Assembly: GCA_964424335.1 (NCBI GenBank)
Contig: CAYRIY010000067.1
Location: 1 to 19,744 of the forward strand
From: CAYRIY01 sp964424335
GTDB lineage: Bacteria > Bacillota > Limnochordia > DTU080 > RSA5
Length of the DNA: 19,744 nucleotides
Direction of reading: 5' to 3'
How positions within the stretch are numbered: the first letter of the stretch is position 1; each line of letters opens with the position of its first letter. Shown one piece after another: positions 1 through 7,054 of this stretch. The position numbers were made by a program, and so were the translations under genes. The notes below the pieces were generated by a model. The model saw only the letters and a list, made by a program, of their open reading frames with translations, did no database searches and was not told the DNA's origin.

Positions 1-16
1 TCGTAAGCGCTTACGA
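1..16. promoter_or_regulatory. LacI-family-type operator 1
   Basis: The sequence TCGTAAGCGCTTACGA is a perfect 16-bp palindrome with the central CG expected of LacI/GalR-family operators (and of cre-like sites). A near-copy lies 89 bp downstream, and both precede the sugar-binding protein gene. Binding by a LacI-type repressor is inferred; no regulator gene is in the window. Confidence 0.65.
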
Positions 17-89
17 TACGGCGTAGCGACCGAGGATGCAACGTGCTATTCGGTCAATGTTCGCGAATTTTGAGGGGGGGAGGTCGATT

Positions 90-105
90 CCGTAAGCGTT
101 TACGA
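90..105. promoter_or_regulatory. LacI-family-type operator 2
   Basis: CCGTAAGCGTTTACGA matches operator 1 at 14 of 16 positions and is an imperfect palindrome. Paired operators 89 bp apart upstream of a sugar-binding protein suggest cooperative or looping repression by a LacI-family regulator, probably relieved by the transported sugar. This function is inference from family knowledge. Confidence 0.6.
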
Positions 106-252
106 TTGGGCTTCGAAGGCGGGTCGATGGGGTAGGTAAGGCGCACCGAATATGACGATGTATCCTGGGCGTAATTGCGGATGCTGAAAACGCAAATCAA
201 CCTTTGGAGAACAGAGGAGAGGGTGGCAGATTTGGAGAGGCACTCGCACGTG

Positions 253-1590
253 ATGCATAGAGTTTCCATACGAGTGTTGGCCATGATTCCCGTACTGGCT
301 CTTATTTTCGGAGTGGGGCCGGCGTCGGCAAAGGTCGTGATCACCTATTATCACAGGAGCAACACCACCGAAGTTGAGTGGGCCAATGCGGTCATCGAGC
401 GATTCAACGCGCAGCACCCTGATATCGAGGTACAGTCGCTGCCTAGCGGTACAGGGGGCGGGGCGAGGTACGCCGAGAAATTGGCGCTCTTGCGTGCATC
501 GGATACCGCGCCCGACGTCTTCTTTGGATCCACCGACAAACTGGGCTTCATTCTCAACGGCTGGACGCTGGATCTGACGCCTTATGTTGAGCGGGACCGG
601 GAGCAACTCCAGATGGACACGTTCTTTCCGGGAGTTTGGGAATCATTCACCCGCCAGGGGAGGATTCACGGCGTCCCCTTGACGGTCACGCCGCAGTTTG
701 TCTTCTACAACAAGGACATGTTTCAAACGAGCGGTCTTCCTTTTCTGCCGGTCAGTTGGGAGGATCTCTCTTGGACTTGGGACCAATTGGTGGAGTACAG
801 CCGCAAACTCGTCAGGTACAACCCGGACGGCTCGGCCGCACAGTTGGCGTTAACGCAGGCGACGGAGTCGCAGTTGCCCGATGTGGTGTGGATGTTTGGG
901 GGCGACTGGTTTGATGACGAGGCCTACAGGACGGGGCGGGCCGAGCGATCCACGTTTTACCGGCCGGAGAATATCGAAGCGTACACGGCGGTTCGCGACT
1001 ACTACGCTCAGTTCGCGGCCGCCGGTCAGCCGAAAGGGCTCGTTGCCGACGACTTCATGACCGGCGCCATCGCCATGGACTGGATCGGCGCCTGGAAGAT
1101 GAACAACTACTTCGAGGCGGAGCGCTCCGGGGGCATGGGTTTCAACTGGGGAATGGCGCCTGTTCCGCTCGCCGCAAGTCGAGAGAACACTCGCTGGACG
1201 GATCCCCTCTACATCTCGTCCACGACTGAGCACCCCGATGCGGCCTGGGAATTTGTCAAGTTCGCTACGAGCGATGAGGCACAATCCCTTTGGGCCACCT
1301 TAACCGGGAAGATTCCGGCACGCATCTCGTCCGTGGACGCGTACGTCGATGGCGTGGCAGCCAGCTCGGGAATGAGCGCCGAGGAGATCGTCACTGCGGT
1401 GAGCGGAGCCCTGGCCCACTCGCGTACGTCGCTGGAGGAGTCAGTGGCCGACGTGCAACTTGAGATCCGAGCATTTCGATCCGAGTTCATCGAATCCATG
1501 CTCGCGGGCGAAAGGCCGATTGAGAGCACATTGGAGGCGTTTGACGCGCTTTTGAACGCCAAGCTCGCGGAGTGGAACCAAAACCGCTAG
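253..1590 (+). CDS. Extracellular sugar-binding protein (ABC transporter, family 1 SBP)
   Basis: Substrate-binding protein of a carbohydrate ABC importer, about 445 residues. The N-terminus is a signal peptide (MHRVSIR, a hydrophobic core, then ASA before a Lys). The family 1 fold shows in VVITYYHRSNTTE, the APDVFFGSTDKLGFILNGWTLDLTPYV region, GVPLTVTPQFVFYNKDMF and the late DAAWEFVKFATSDEAQ segment. Start: ATG at 253, or the adjacent GTG at 250, preceded by GGAGAGG at 234-240; a longer reading from 175 lacks a good ribosome site. Oddly for a Gram-positive SBP there is no lipobox cysteine, so the protein looks secreted or membrane-anchored by an uncleaved leader. No permease genes follow, since a terminator lies directly downstream, so it is an orphan SBP here. 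The two LacI-type operators upstream suggest sugar induction. The substrate is unknown; the convergent GH2 gene suggests a galactoside or plant oligosaccharide. Confidence 0.85.
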   Translation: MHRVSIRVLAMIPVLALIFGVGPASAKVVITYYHRSNTTEVEWANAVIERFNAQHPDIEVQSLPSGTGGGARYAEKLALLRASDTAPDVFFGSTDKLGFILNGWTLDLTPYVERDREQLQMDTFFPGVWESFTRQGRIHGVPLTVTPQFVFYNKDMFQTSGLPFLPVSWEDLSWTWDQLVEYSRKLVRYNPDGSAAQLALTQATESQLPDVVWMFGGDWFDDEAYRTGRAERSTFYRPENIEAYTAVRDYYAQFAAAGQPKGLVADDFMTGAIAMDWIGAWKMNNYFEAERSGGMGFNWGMAPVPLAASRENTRWTDPLYISSTTEHPDAAWEFVKFATSDEAQSLWATLTGKIPARISSVDAYVDGVAASSGMSAEEIVTAVSGALAHSRTSLEESVADVQLEIRAFRSEFIESMLAGERPIESTLEAFDALLNAKLAEWNQNR

Positions 1591-1623
1591 TAAGCGGTGC
1601 GCCTTATAAAGGCTATGCGATGA

Positions 1624-1673
1624 GCCCGGTTCCTCCAGGAGCAATGCGTAGAGGAGCCGGGCCCATTCTTTTT
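1624..1673 (+). terminator. Rho-independent terminator of the sugar-binding protein gene
   Basis: GCCCGGTTCCTC (1624-1635) pairs with GAGGAGCCGGGC (1651-1662), 12 bp with one G-U pair. A T-rich tract ending in TTTTT at 1669-1673 follows. It sits 33 bp after the stop codon and next to the convergent gene's stop. Confidence 0.85.
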
Positions 1674-4147
1674 CAGGTGCTGGTTCTTAAAGCTTGATAT
1701 CTTGCCGTCTCGATCTCCACGGTTGCCCCTTCCAGACCCTCTGCCGCAGCCGAAAGCCGAATCCGCCCGACCTCATCGCGCCGCGATCGCACCGTGGCGA
1801 GGCATAGGCCGTGAAACGCCCGCCGGTTCGTCCCGACAAAAGGCTCGAGGCTGGTCGGATCGCCATTGTCGACGGCCGCCAATGTGCCTGGCCCTTCGAT
1901 CTGAAACGCAACTCTGTTTTCGGCCCGGGGGCACACGTTTCCGGCTTTGTCGGTGATTTTCACGGTTACGAAGGAGAGGTCTTCGCCGTCCGCCTTGATG
2001 CTGCTCCGATCGGGCACAAGCTCGATTTTGGCGGGCTGTCCCGCGGTGATGACGCTCTTTTCCATAACAGGGCGCCCTTTGTCGTCGTGCGCCACCACGG
2101 TGAGAATCCCCGGCTCGTAAGGCACATCCCACATCAGGCGAAAGCGTGTGAAGGGCCAACCGAGATGTTCGCCGTCGCCAGCGGGATCTTGGGACTCCAA
2201 TCTAGTTCGTGCTTTCCTTCGCACGCCGAGAGATCGACCGTTCAAAAAGAGCTCTGCGGCATCGAAACTTGTGAAGCAGTGGACCGGGATCACACGGCCT
2301 TCGTGTCCCTCCCAGTTCCAATGGGGGAAAAGGTGGAGCGTCGGCTCGTCGCTCCACACGCTCCTATAAAGAAAGTAGCGGTCTTTGGGAAATCCGCAGA
2401 GGTCTAAGATGCCAAAGTACGAGCTGCGGCTCGGCCACTCGACGTAGTAGGGGGTAGGTTCGCCGAGGTAGTCAAAGCCTGTCCACGTAAACTGTCCCAA
2501 AAGAAAGGGATTGGCCTCTTGCGCGGCGAGCTCCACCTCGGCGGGGCAGCCCCAGCGTGTGGCTTCCGTATCGTACGCGTTGCAGTGGAGGCTGGGTCGG
2601 CGGACACTTTGGCTATGTCGCACCGGCAGGTAGTACTCGCCGCGCGAGCTGACGCACGACTCCGTCTCACTGCCGTAGACGACCCAATTTGGGTGATTTG
2701 ACCGATGCTGGTGGTAGCGGTCGTGTTCGTAGTTCCAGCCGACGATGTCCACGACGTCTGCGAGCCCGTTTGCGATCGCTGCTTCGGCGGCATTGAATCC
2801 CGCCGTGACGGGCCGCGTCGGATCCTCGTCGTGACAGATCGACGTTAGGAACTGGGCAACCTCCTTGCCGTTCTCCCGCCGCTGCTCTCGAATCTCATTG
2901 CCGATGCTCCACATCACCACGGAGGGGTGGTTGCGGTCTCGGCGGATCATGTCCCTCAGGTCCGTCTCGGCCCATTCGTCGAAGATCGTGCTGTAACCGT
3001 TGGGCACTTTCCCGTCCCGCCACTCGTCAAAGGCCTCGTCGATTACGAGAAAGCCCATCGAGTCGCACAGGTCTAGAAGGCCCGGATCCGGCGGATTGTG
3101 GCTGGTCCGGATTGCGTTGCAGCCCATTTCCTTTAACAGCTCGAGGCGTCGCTCGGTCGCCCGCACATTGACGGCCGCCCCGAGCGACCCAAGATCGTGG
3201 TGGAGGCAGACTCCCTTAAACTGCACTCGCCGGCCGTTTATGCGAAAACCGTTGTCGGGGTCAAATGCGATGTCGCGGATGCCAAAACGCGTCTCGACCT
3301 GGTCTACGACGCGCTCGTCGACCAGGACCCTCTGCACGGCGGTGTAGAGGTGCGGCGACTCGACGCTCCAAAGCTTCGCTTGGGAGAGCGGCAGGGACAG
3401 ATCAAAGACATGTTCGCCCTGTGACGCCACCGGCGCCCGTTTGCTCGCTCTTGCTACGCTCTGTCCGGACAGGTCGAGGATGTCGATGGCGAGCTCGACG
3501 TCCCGTGCATCGTGCGACGTGTTGGTGACGGCGACTTTGATTCGGACTGTCGACCGGCGCTCGCTCACCTCGGGGGTCGTAATCGTCGTTCCCCAATGCG
3601 CGATGTGCACAGGCGCCTTCACGATCAGTCGCACGTTACGGTAAATGCCAAGGCCGGGATACCAACGGGAAGCGTGCGGTTTGTTATCAACCCGCACGGC
3701 GAGCACGTTCTTTGCGCCAAACCGGAAGGCGTCCGTCACATCGCAGACAAACGAAATGTAACCGTAAGGCCTCCCGCCTACGTGCACCCCGTTCATGTAG
3801 ACGGCGCTGTGGCTCATGACGCCATCGAACTCGATCAGGACGCGGCTGCCTATGGCGGCGCCGCTCGGGGCATGCACCACCCGTCGATACCATGCCTGCC
3901 CGACATGCGGCAATCCGCCGGTTCTCCCGGTGTGGTCCCGCTCTTTTCGCTCTCCGTCTTCCAGTACCCGCGTCCGCTGCAAATCGGCCGCCCGGTCAAA
4001 CGCGCCACCGATAGCCGCGTCGTGAGGCACGTCAACGATTTCCCAGTCAGAGTCGTCGAGGGCGACATCCGCGCCGTCCTGATGATCTCCCTTAAAAAGC
4101 CGCCAGCCCGTCTTTAATTCCACTTCCAGGCGCGTCGAGTTCTGCAA
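1673..4147 (-). CDS. Glycoside hydrolase family 2 beta-galactosidase-like enzyme
   Basis: A GH2 enzyme of about 824 residues, probably hydrolysing beta-galactosides or related glycosides. Order: N-terminal sugar-binding jelly-roll (GWRLFKGD, then VPHDAAIGGAF and GIYRNVRL), an immunoglobulin-like domain, a TIM barrel with HNPPDPGLLDLCDSMGFLVIDE, the acid/base Glu418 in MWSIGNE, the nucleophile Glu494 in YGSETES, then GQFTWTGFDYLGEP, and C-terminal beta domains (AELFLNGRSLG; IKADGEDLSFVTVKITD) typical of bacterial GH2 galactosidases. No signal peptide is seen, so it is probably cytoplasmic. Start: TTG at 4147 with GGGAGG nine bases upstream; the open frame continues to 4294 but runs back over the neighbouring terminator. 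Convergent with the sugar-binding protein, so the two may serve uptake and hydrolysis of one glycoside. Beta-glucuronidase activity is an alternative. Confidence 0.9.
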   Translation of the reverse strand: MQNSTRLEVELKTGWRLFKGDHQDGADVALDDSDWEIVDVPHDAAIGGAFDRAADLQRTRVLEDGERKERDHTGRTGGLPHVGQAWYRRVVHAPSGAAIGSRVLIEFDGVMSHSAVYMNGVHVGGRPYGYISFVCDVTDAFRFGAKNVLAVRVDNKPHASRWYPGLGIYRNVRLIVKAPVHIAHWGTTITTPEVSERRSTVRIKVAVTNTSHDARDVELAIDILDLSGQSVARASKRAPVASQGEHVFDLSLPLSQAKLWSVESPHLYTAVQRVLVDERVVDQVETRFGIRDIAFDPDNGFRINGRRVQFKGVCLHHDLGSLGAAVNVRATERRLELLKEMGCNAIRTSHNPPDPGLLDLCDSMGFLVIDEAFDEWRDGKVPNGYSTIFDEWAETDLRDMIRRDRNHPSVVMWSIGNEIREQRRENGKEVAQFLTSICHDEDPTRPVTAGFNAAEAAIANGLADVVDIVGWNYEHDRYHQHRSNHPNWVVYGSETESCVSSRGEYYLPVRHSQSVRRPSLHCNAYDTEATRWGCPAEVELAAQEANPFLLGQFTWTGFDYLGEPTPYYVEWPSRSSYFGILDLCGFPKDRYFLYRSVWSDEPTLHLFPHWNWEGHEGRVIPVHCFTSFDAAELFLNGRSLGVRRKARTRLESQDPAGDGEHLGWPFTRFRLMWDVPYEPGILTVVAHDDKGRPVMEKSVITAGQPAKIELVPDRSSIKADGEDLSFVTVKITDKAGNVCPRAENRVAFQIEGPGTLAAVDNGDPTSLEPFVGTNRRAFHGLCLATVRSRRDEVGRIRLSAAAEGLEGATVEIETARYQALRTST

Positions 4148-4296
4148 AAGGCGCGTCCTCCCGTATGCGTATGTTACGCAGCATTGTGTTTCGGGTAGAT
4201 GTTTACTCGTATGGAAGTTCCCGCGCGAGGCCCAACGACCTTCACTGGAAGGTGAAGCGATCGACGCGGTCACCGCAACAGCGATTATTGGCAAGC

Positions 4297-4327
4297 AAGA
4301 GGGCGGAGCCGATCGCTCCGCCCTCTT
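4297..4327 (-). terminator. Terminator of the sigma/anti-sigma/ytfI/ytfJ-like operon
   Basis: AAGAGGGCGGAGC (4297-4309) and GCTCCGCCCTCTT (4315-4327) form a perfect 13-bp stem with a 5-nt loop, 43 bp beyond the gerW-like stop on the minus strand. The U tract is short (CTCTTGCTT). Confidence 0.75.
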
Positions 4328-4369
4328 ACCATCGATCTCCGATCGGTGAGTGACACGTAAGTCGCCGAT

Positions 4370-4747
4370 TTAGTCGACGTCAGGTTCGTCTTTGGACTTG
4401 GATGTCTTTGAGGACACCTTGTCGATCAGATCGGGAAGCGCATCGAGGATCTTGTCGATGGATCCGCTCTTGCCTGCGCCTTTTGAGGTCGAAATGAAGC
4501 TGACTTCGTCGCCTTTGACGACCATCATCCCGACGACGGTCATCCGGCCGCCACCACCACCACCGGTGCCCGCGCCTTGGTCGCCGCCGCCTTGTTTTCC
4601 TTCACCGCCGCCGACACCAAAGCCGAACATTACGTTCATGACGGGGATGAGCGTGATCTCTCCGATGGTAATCCGCTCACCGATCACGGTCTCGGTCTTG
4701 AGGGTGTCGGTGACTCTTTGGATGACGCTTTCGATGTTGATGTTCAT
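4370..4747 (-). CDS. ytfJ: GerW family sporulation protein (YtfJ-like)
   Basis: A protein of 125 residues matching the GerW/YtfJ family: VIQRVTDTLKTETVIGERITIGEITLIPVMNVMFGFGVG, then a glycine-rich stretch (about residues 45-68), then MTVVGMMVVKGDEVSFIST and a charged C-terminus. In Bacillus, YtfJ (GerW) is a sporulation-associated protein tied to germination; the molecular activity is not established. Start: ATG with AAGGAGG ten bases upstream, the ribosome site overlapping the 3' end of the ytfI-like gene two bases before. Last gene of the ECF sigma operon. The polyglycine run is longer than I expect for the family. Family assignment is firm; the role is from family knowledge. Confidence 0.9.
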   Translation of the reverse strand: MNINIESVIQRVTDTLKTETVIGERITIGEITLIPVMNVMFGFGVGGGEGKQGGGDQGAGTGGGGGGRMTVVGMMVVKGDEVSFISTSKGAGKSGSIDKILDALPDLIDKVSSKTSKSKDEPDVD

Positions 4748-4749
4748 GT

Positions 4750-5702
4750 TTACATTGCCTCCTTGGTTCGTCTAGGTAGGATCCAGCTTCGTACTCGAGG
4801 CCACCAAAGTGGCCTTATCCCTGGCCGAAAGCAGGCCTGTACGGCAAGGAACAGAACCTGAATCGGATAAATCCTCAGGCTGAGCTCGACCCAACCGTCC
4901 AACCTGCCTTGCGAGTAATCCGGTTGCAAGTAAAGTTGCGAAAGCGGCGGCAAGGCGGCCATGAGCCCGTGCGTCAGCCCGGTAGCAAACGGATCAGGAA
5001 ATCCGTACACGAGCGAGCCGCGAACGCGAAGCTTTAGCCGGCGCCACGCCTTGTTGAGCAGCCACGTGGCCTCAGGCAGGAGACGCCGGGCGTCGGACAG
5101 CTTGAATCGTGACCTTCGGCGATGCTTTGTTCTCGTCTCCTGTTTTGAGTCAGCCTGTGACTTTGGATCTTCGCGCGTCTTTCTCCATCTGCTTTGACTT
5201 TGGCTCTTGCTCGATGTCATGTCCTTGCTCGATCTCGTGTTCTCGCCCGACATCGGCTCTCGCCCTGTATTTGACCTCGAGCGCTCGATCGAGATTCCAA
5301 CAATCCGCACTTGAGTCCGCATTTTGCTGCCGAGTCGCTCCAGGCGTACCTGCACCGCTCCGAGTAGGCCGCTAAACTCCGCTCGCAAAGCGATCTNNNN
5401 NNNNNNNNNNNNNNNNNNNNNNNNNNNNNNNNNNNNNNNNNNNNNNNNNNNNNNNNNNNNNNNNNNNNNNNNNNNNNNNNNNNNNNNNNNNNNNNNAGGC
5501 GTACCTGCACCGCTCCGAGTAGGCCGCTAAACTCCGCTCGCAAAGCGATCTCTTCCCAGTTGACCGGGCGCTCCTCATCAATGTGGAGAGAGTCCACTCG
5601 TGCCTTTGCGTAAATCGGTAAAACGCTGACGGCGACGATCAGGAGCGCTACCGAGCCGAGCAGCCAAAGTAGAGCGACAAAAACAAACTGAATTACATCA
5701 AT
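4750..5702 (-). CDS. ytfI: DUF2953 membrane protein (YtfI-like), interrupted only by an artificial assembly gap
   Basis: After removing 100 Ns and one copy of the 55-bp flanking duplication, one frame runs through for about 265 residues. It starts with a transmembrane helix (FVFVALLWLLGSVALLIVAV), then VLPIYAKARVDSLHI and EFSGLLGAVQVRLERLGSK, a Ser/Lys/Arg-rich middle, and a C-terminal DUF2953-like part (RGSLVYGFPDPFATGLTHGL, then LQPDYSQGRLDGWVELSLRIYPIQVLFLAVQACF). In Bacillus, ytfI lies next to ytfJ, as here. No ATG/GTG/TTG lies in frame near the strong AAAGGAGG; the only start at proper spacing (8 nt) is ATT at 5702, overlapping the anti-sigma stop. The next in-frame GTG (5597) would delete the membrane helix. 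Function unknown. Confidence 0.75.
5342..5396. repeat. Left copy of the 55-bp contig-end duplication
   Basis: The 55 bases before the gap (AGGCGTACCTGCACC ... AAAGCGATCT) are identical to 5497-5551 after the gap. This is an assembly artefact, not a biological repeat. Confidence 0.95.
5397..5496. other. Assembly gap of exactly 100 N, artificial
   Basis: One hundred N characters, the usual placeholder for a scaffold gap of unknown size. The two ends overlap by 55 identical bases, and collapsing the overlap keeps the ytfI-like frame (155 bases removed, remaining distance 54 nt = 18 codons between matched residues). No sequence appears to be missing. Confidence 0.95.
5497..5551. repeat. Right copy of the 55-bp contig-end duplication
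   Basis: Identical to 5342-5396. Fifty-five bases equals a common de Bruijn assembler k-mer, so the copies probably represent one genomic locus. Confidence 0.95.
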
Positions 5703-6132
5703 CGCGCTCGCCTCCTTTGCGCCGCTTCCAGCGCGGCAACGAACGCCCGATCAGGGCGGCGCCCGTCCGGCGCACGAGCGACCCCACGGCGCCGACGGCC
5801 GGGAGGTTGCGCGTCCACGACACGCTGTAGGTGGCCCACGCAGGCACCATCGAGCCGGAGCCCTTCGCCTGCAGGGCGCCCTCACGCTCACGGTCACGCT
5901 CTTTTTTCCACGCCTTCATCAGCGCATCGTACGAGCGGTCGAGTTCGGGTGGGAGCTCGATCTGGGGTGGGCGTCCAAGGTCCCACATCATTTGCTTGTA
6001 TTCGATGACCGCAATCCGACACGCGTTACAGGCTGAGACGTGCGATTTGACGACCTCGGCCTCGTCGCCGGTCAAGACGCCCTCGGCAAGGCTTTGGAGG
6101 AGCGCTTGATTGCCGCACACTTCGTTGCTCAT
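5698..6132 (-). CDS. Zinc-finger anti-sigma factor
   Basis: A protein of 144 residues that probably sequesters the ECF sigma factor encoded just upstream. The N-terminus has the anti-sigma zinc-binding pattern: an early Cys6, then HVSACNAC (His with CxxC, residues about 31-38). A charged helix follows (KAWKKERDREREG, about 74-86) and a basic C-terminus. No strong transmembrane helix is visible, although WATYSVSWTRNLPAVGAVGS is mildly hydrophobic, so it may be soluble. It starts at ATG overlapping the sigma stop by four bases (ATGA), so translation is coupled. Its stop overlaps the start region of the ytfI-like gene. Confidence 0.85.
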   Translation of the reverse strand: MSNEVCGNQALLQSLAEGVLTGDEAEVVKSHVSACNACRIAVIEYKQMMWDLGRPPQIELPPELDRSYDALMKAWKKERDREREGALQAKGSGSMVPAWATYSVSWTRNLPAVGAVGSLVRRTGAALIGRSLPRWKRRKGGERD

Positions 6133-6686
6133 GATCCCACCTCGTTTCGAAGTGACTCCCGCAACTTGGCGCGAGCCCGAAACAAATACGTCTTCACCGT
6201 GCCAAGCGGCAGGTTTGTGACGTCGGCAATCTGTTCGTACGTGAGGTCTTCCTCATGGCGCAACACCACGACGATGCGATGGAGTGCGGGGAGCCTTGCG
6301 AGCGCCTGATCGAGGACGTCGCGATCCCAGGCGAGCGCTGCGGCCGTTTCCGGATTTGGACCGCCCTCTTTTGATTCCAGCTCCCGGGCTGCATCGTCCC
6401 AGGCAAGCGTCTCGGGTCGTTTGGCTTCGTCGCGCAAGCGGTTGAGGCAGGTGTTGGTCGTGATCCTGCGCAGCCAGGGCCAGAGAGGGCTGCCTGTGCG
6501 GAAGCGATCGATCGCGGGCAGCAACCTCATGAACACGTCTTGCGTAGCATCAAGCGCATCCTCTCTGTTACGCAAGAAACTGTACGCCCGGCGGTACACC
6601 CTGCCTTGATACGCCCTGAGGAGTAGGGAGAAGCCTTCCTGCCTACCTTGCTTGCAAAGACGCACGATTTCGTCGTCGGTGTGCAG
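6129..6686 (-). CDS. ECF-type RNA polymerase sigma factor
   Basis: Sigma-70 family ECF factor of about 185 residues. Region 2: LLLRAYQGRVYRRAYSFLRNREDALDATQDVFMRLL and WPWLRRITTNTCLNRLRDE. Region 4: LPALHRIVVVLRHEEDLTYEQIADVTNLPLGTVKTYLFRARAKLRE, a classic helix-turn-helix. Start: the first canonical codon is GTG at 6665, but it has no ribosome site and cuts the usual ECF N-terminus. A CTG at 6686 has AGGAGG eight bases upstream and gives (M)HTDDEIVRLCKQG, the usual ECF opening, so I prefer CTG. First gene of a four-gene operon with its anti-sigma factor; transcription probably begins near 6845 after a structured leader. Confidence 0.9.
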   Translation of the reverse strand: MHTDDEIVRLCKQGRQEGFSLLLRAYQGRVYRRAYSFLRNREDALDATQDVFMRLLPAIDRFRTGSPLWPWLRRITTNTCLNRLRDEAKRPETLAWDDAARELESKEGGPNPETAAALAWDRDVLDQALARLPALHRIVVVLRHEEDLTYEQIADVTNLPLGTVKTYLFRARAKLRESLRNEVGS

Positions 6687-6720
6687 CGCTGCTCCCTCCT
6701 CTCAAAAAACCGCTTGGCTG

Positions 6721-6826
6721 CCGTCCCCACTTGCCGCCCACTAGGGCCTGCGATGATGGCCCGCTAGGATTTTCATCCGCTCGTGGCTTGGCCGGGCCAA
6801 CAAGGTCGGGCGGCCAAGTGGTGACT
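6721..6826 (-). ncRNA. Structured leader RNA, copy A (candidate cis-regulatory RNA)
   Basis: This lies between the promoter and the sigma gene. Closing stem: CCACUUGGCCGCCC (6821-6808) pairs with GGGCGGCAAGUGG (6739-6727), leaving one bulged G. Inside: CUUGU (6804-6800) pairs with ACGAG (6784-6780) around a UUGGC/GCCAA hairpin, then the unpaired block CGGAUGAAAAUC, then a further hairpin (CUAG-GGGCC with GGCCCUAG). The same blocks recur in copy B at 10251-10330 with compensatory stem changes. A U6 run follows at 6708-6703, just before the ribosome site. The ligand, if any, is unknown. Confidence 0.7.
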
Positions 6827-6850
6827 CCTCTTTTTCATCCTCTACTTTGT

Positions 6851-6880
6851 ATTACACCAACCGGGGCGGAAAAGTTTCAA
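6851..6880 (-). promoter_or_regulatory. Promoter of the ECF sigma operon
   Basis: On the minus strand TTGAAA (6880-6875) is followed 18 bp later by TGTAAT (6856-6851), a good housekeeping-type promoter. The same site reads TGAAAC at its -35, resembling ECF -35 elements, so autoregulation is possible. It predicts a leader of about 155 nt containing structured RNA copy A. Confidence 0.55.
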
Positions 6881-6960
6881 GGAATGGATTGAAGTTCTTT
6901 CTTCGCGCCACGTTTTGGAGTGCCGTCCTTAATTTTCAATATCGTAGTTTCGGATTAGTC

Positions 6961-6986
6961 ACAAGTTGAAATCAAAACATACGAAT
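6961..6986 (+). promoter_or_regulatory. Possible mother-cell sporulation promoter for the YheC/D-like gene
   Basis: CATACGAAT (6978-6986) resembles the -10 of SigE/SigK promoters, with an AC element 15 bp upstream (6961-6962). The surrounding 6885-7040 is clearly more AT-rich than the genes. The match is short; support comes mainly from the spore-type gene downstream. Confidence 0.3.
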
Positions 6987-7054
6987 GACACGAGAAAACA
7001 TTGTCAATTCCGATGGATTCGGACCTTCGGGTGACGTGAAACAGGAGGAAAACG

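Noticed and set aside
5342..5551. The 55-bp duplication as a mobile-element target duplication or true repeat
   Set aside because: It flanks exactly 100 Ns and collapsing it restores one continuous gene; an assembly overlap explains it fully.
6721..6826. Matching the leader RNA to hammerhead, ZTP, TPP, c-di-GMP, ydaO or guanidine-I classes
   Set aside because: Short resemblances (GAUGAAA, GGCGGAU-like) exist but the conserved cores and helix order of those classes as I recall them are not present.
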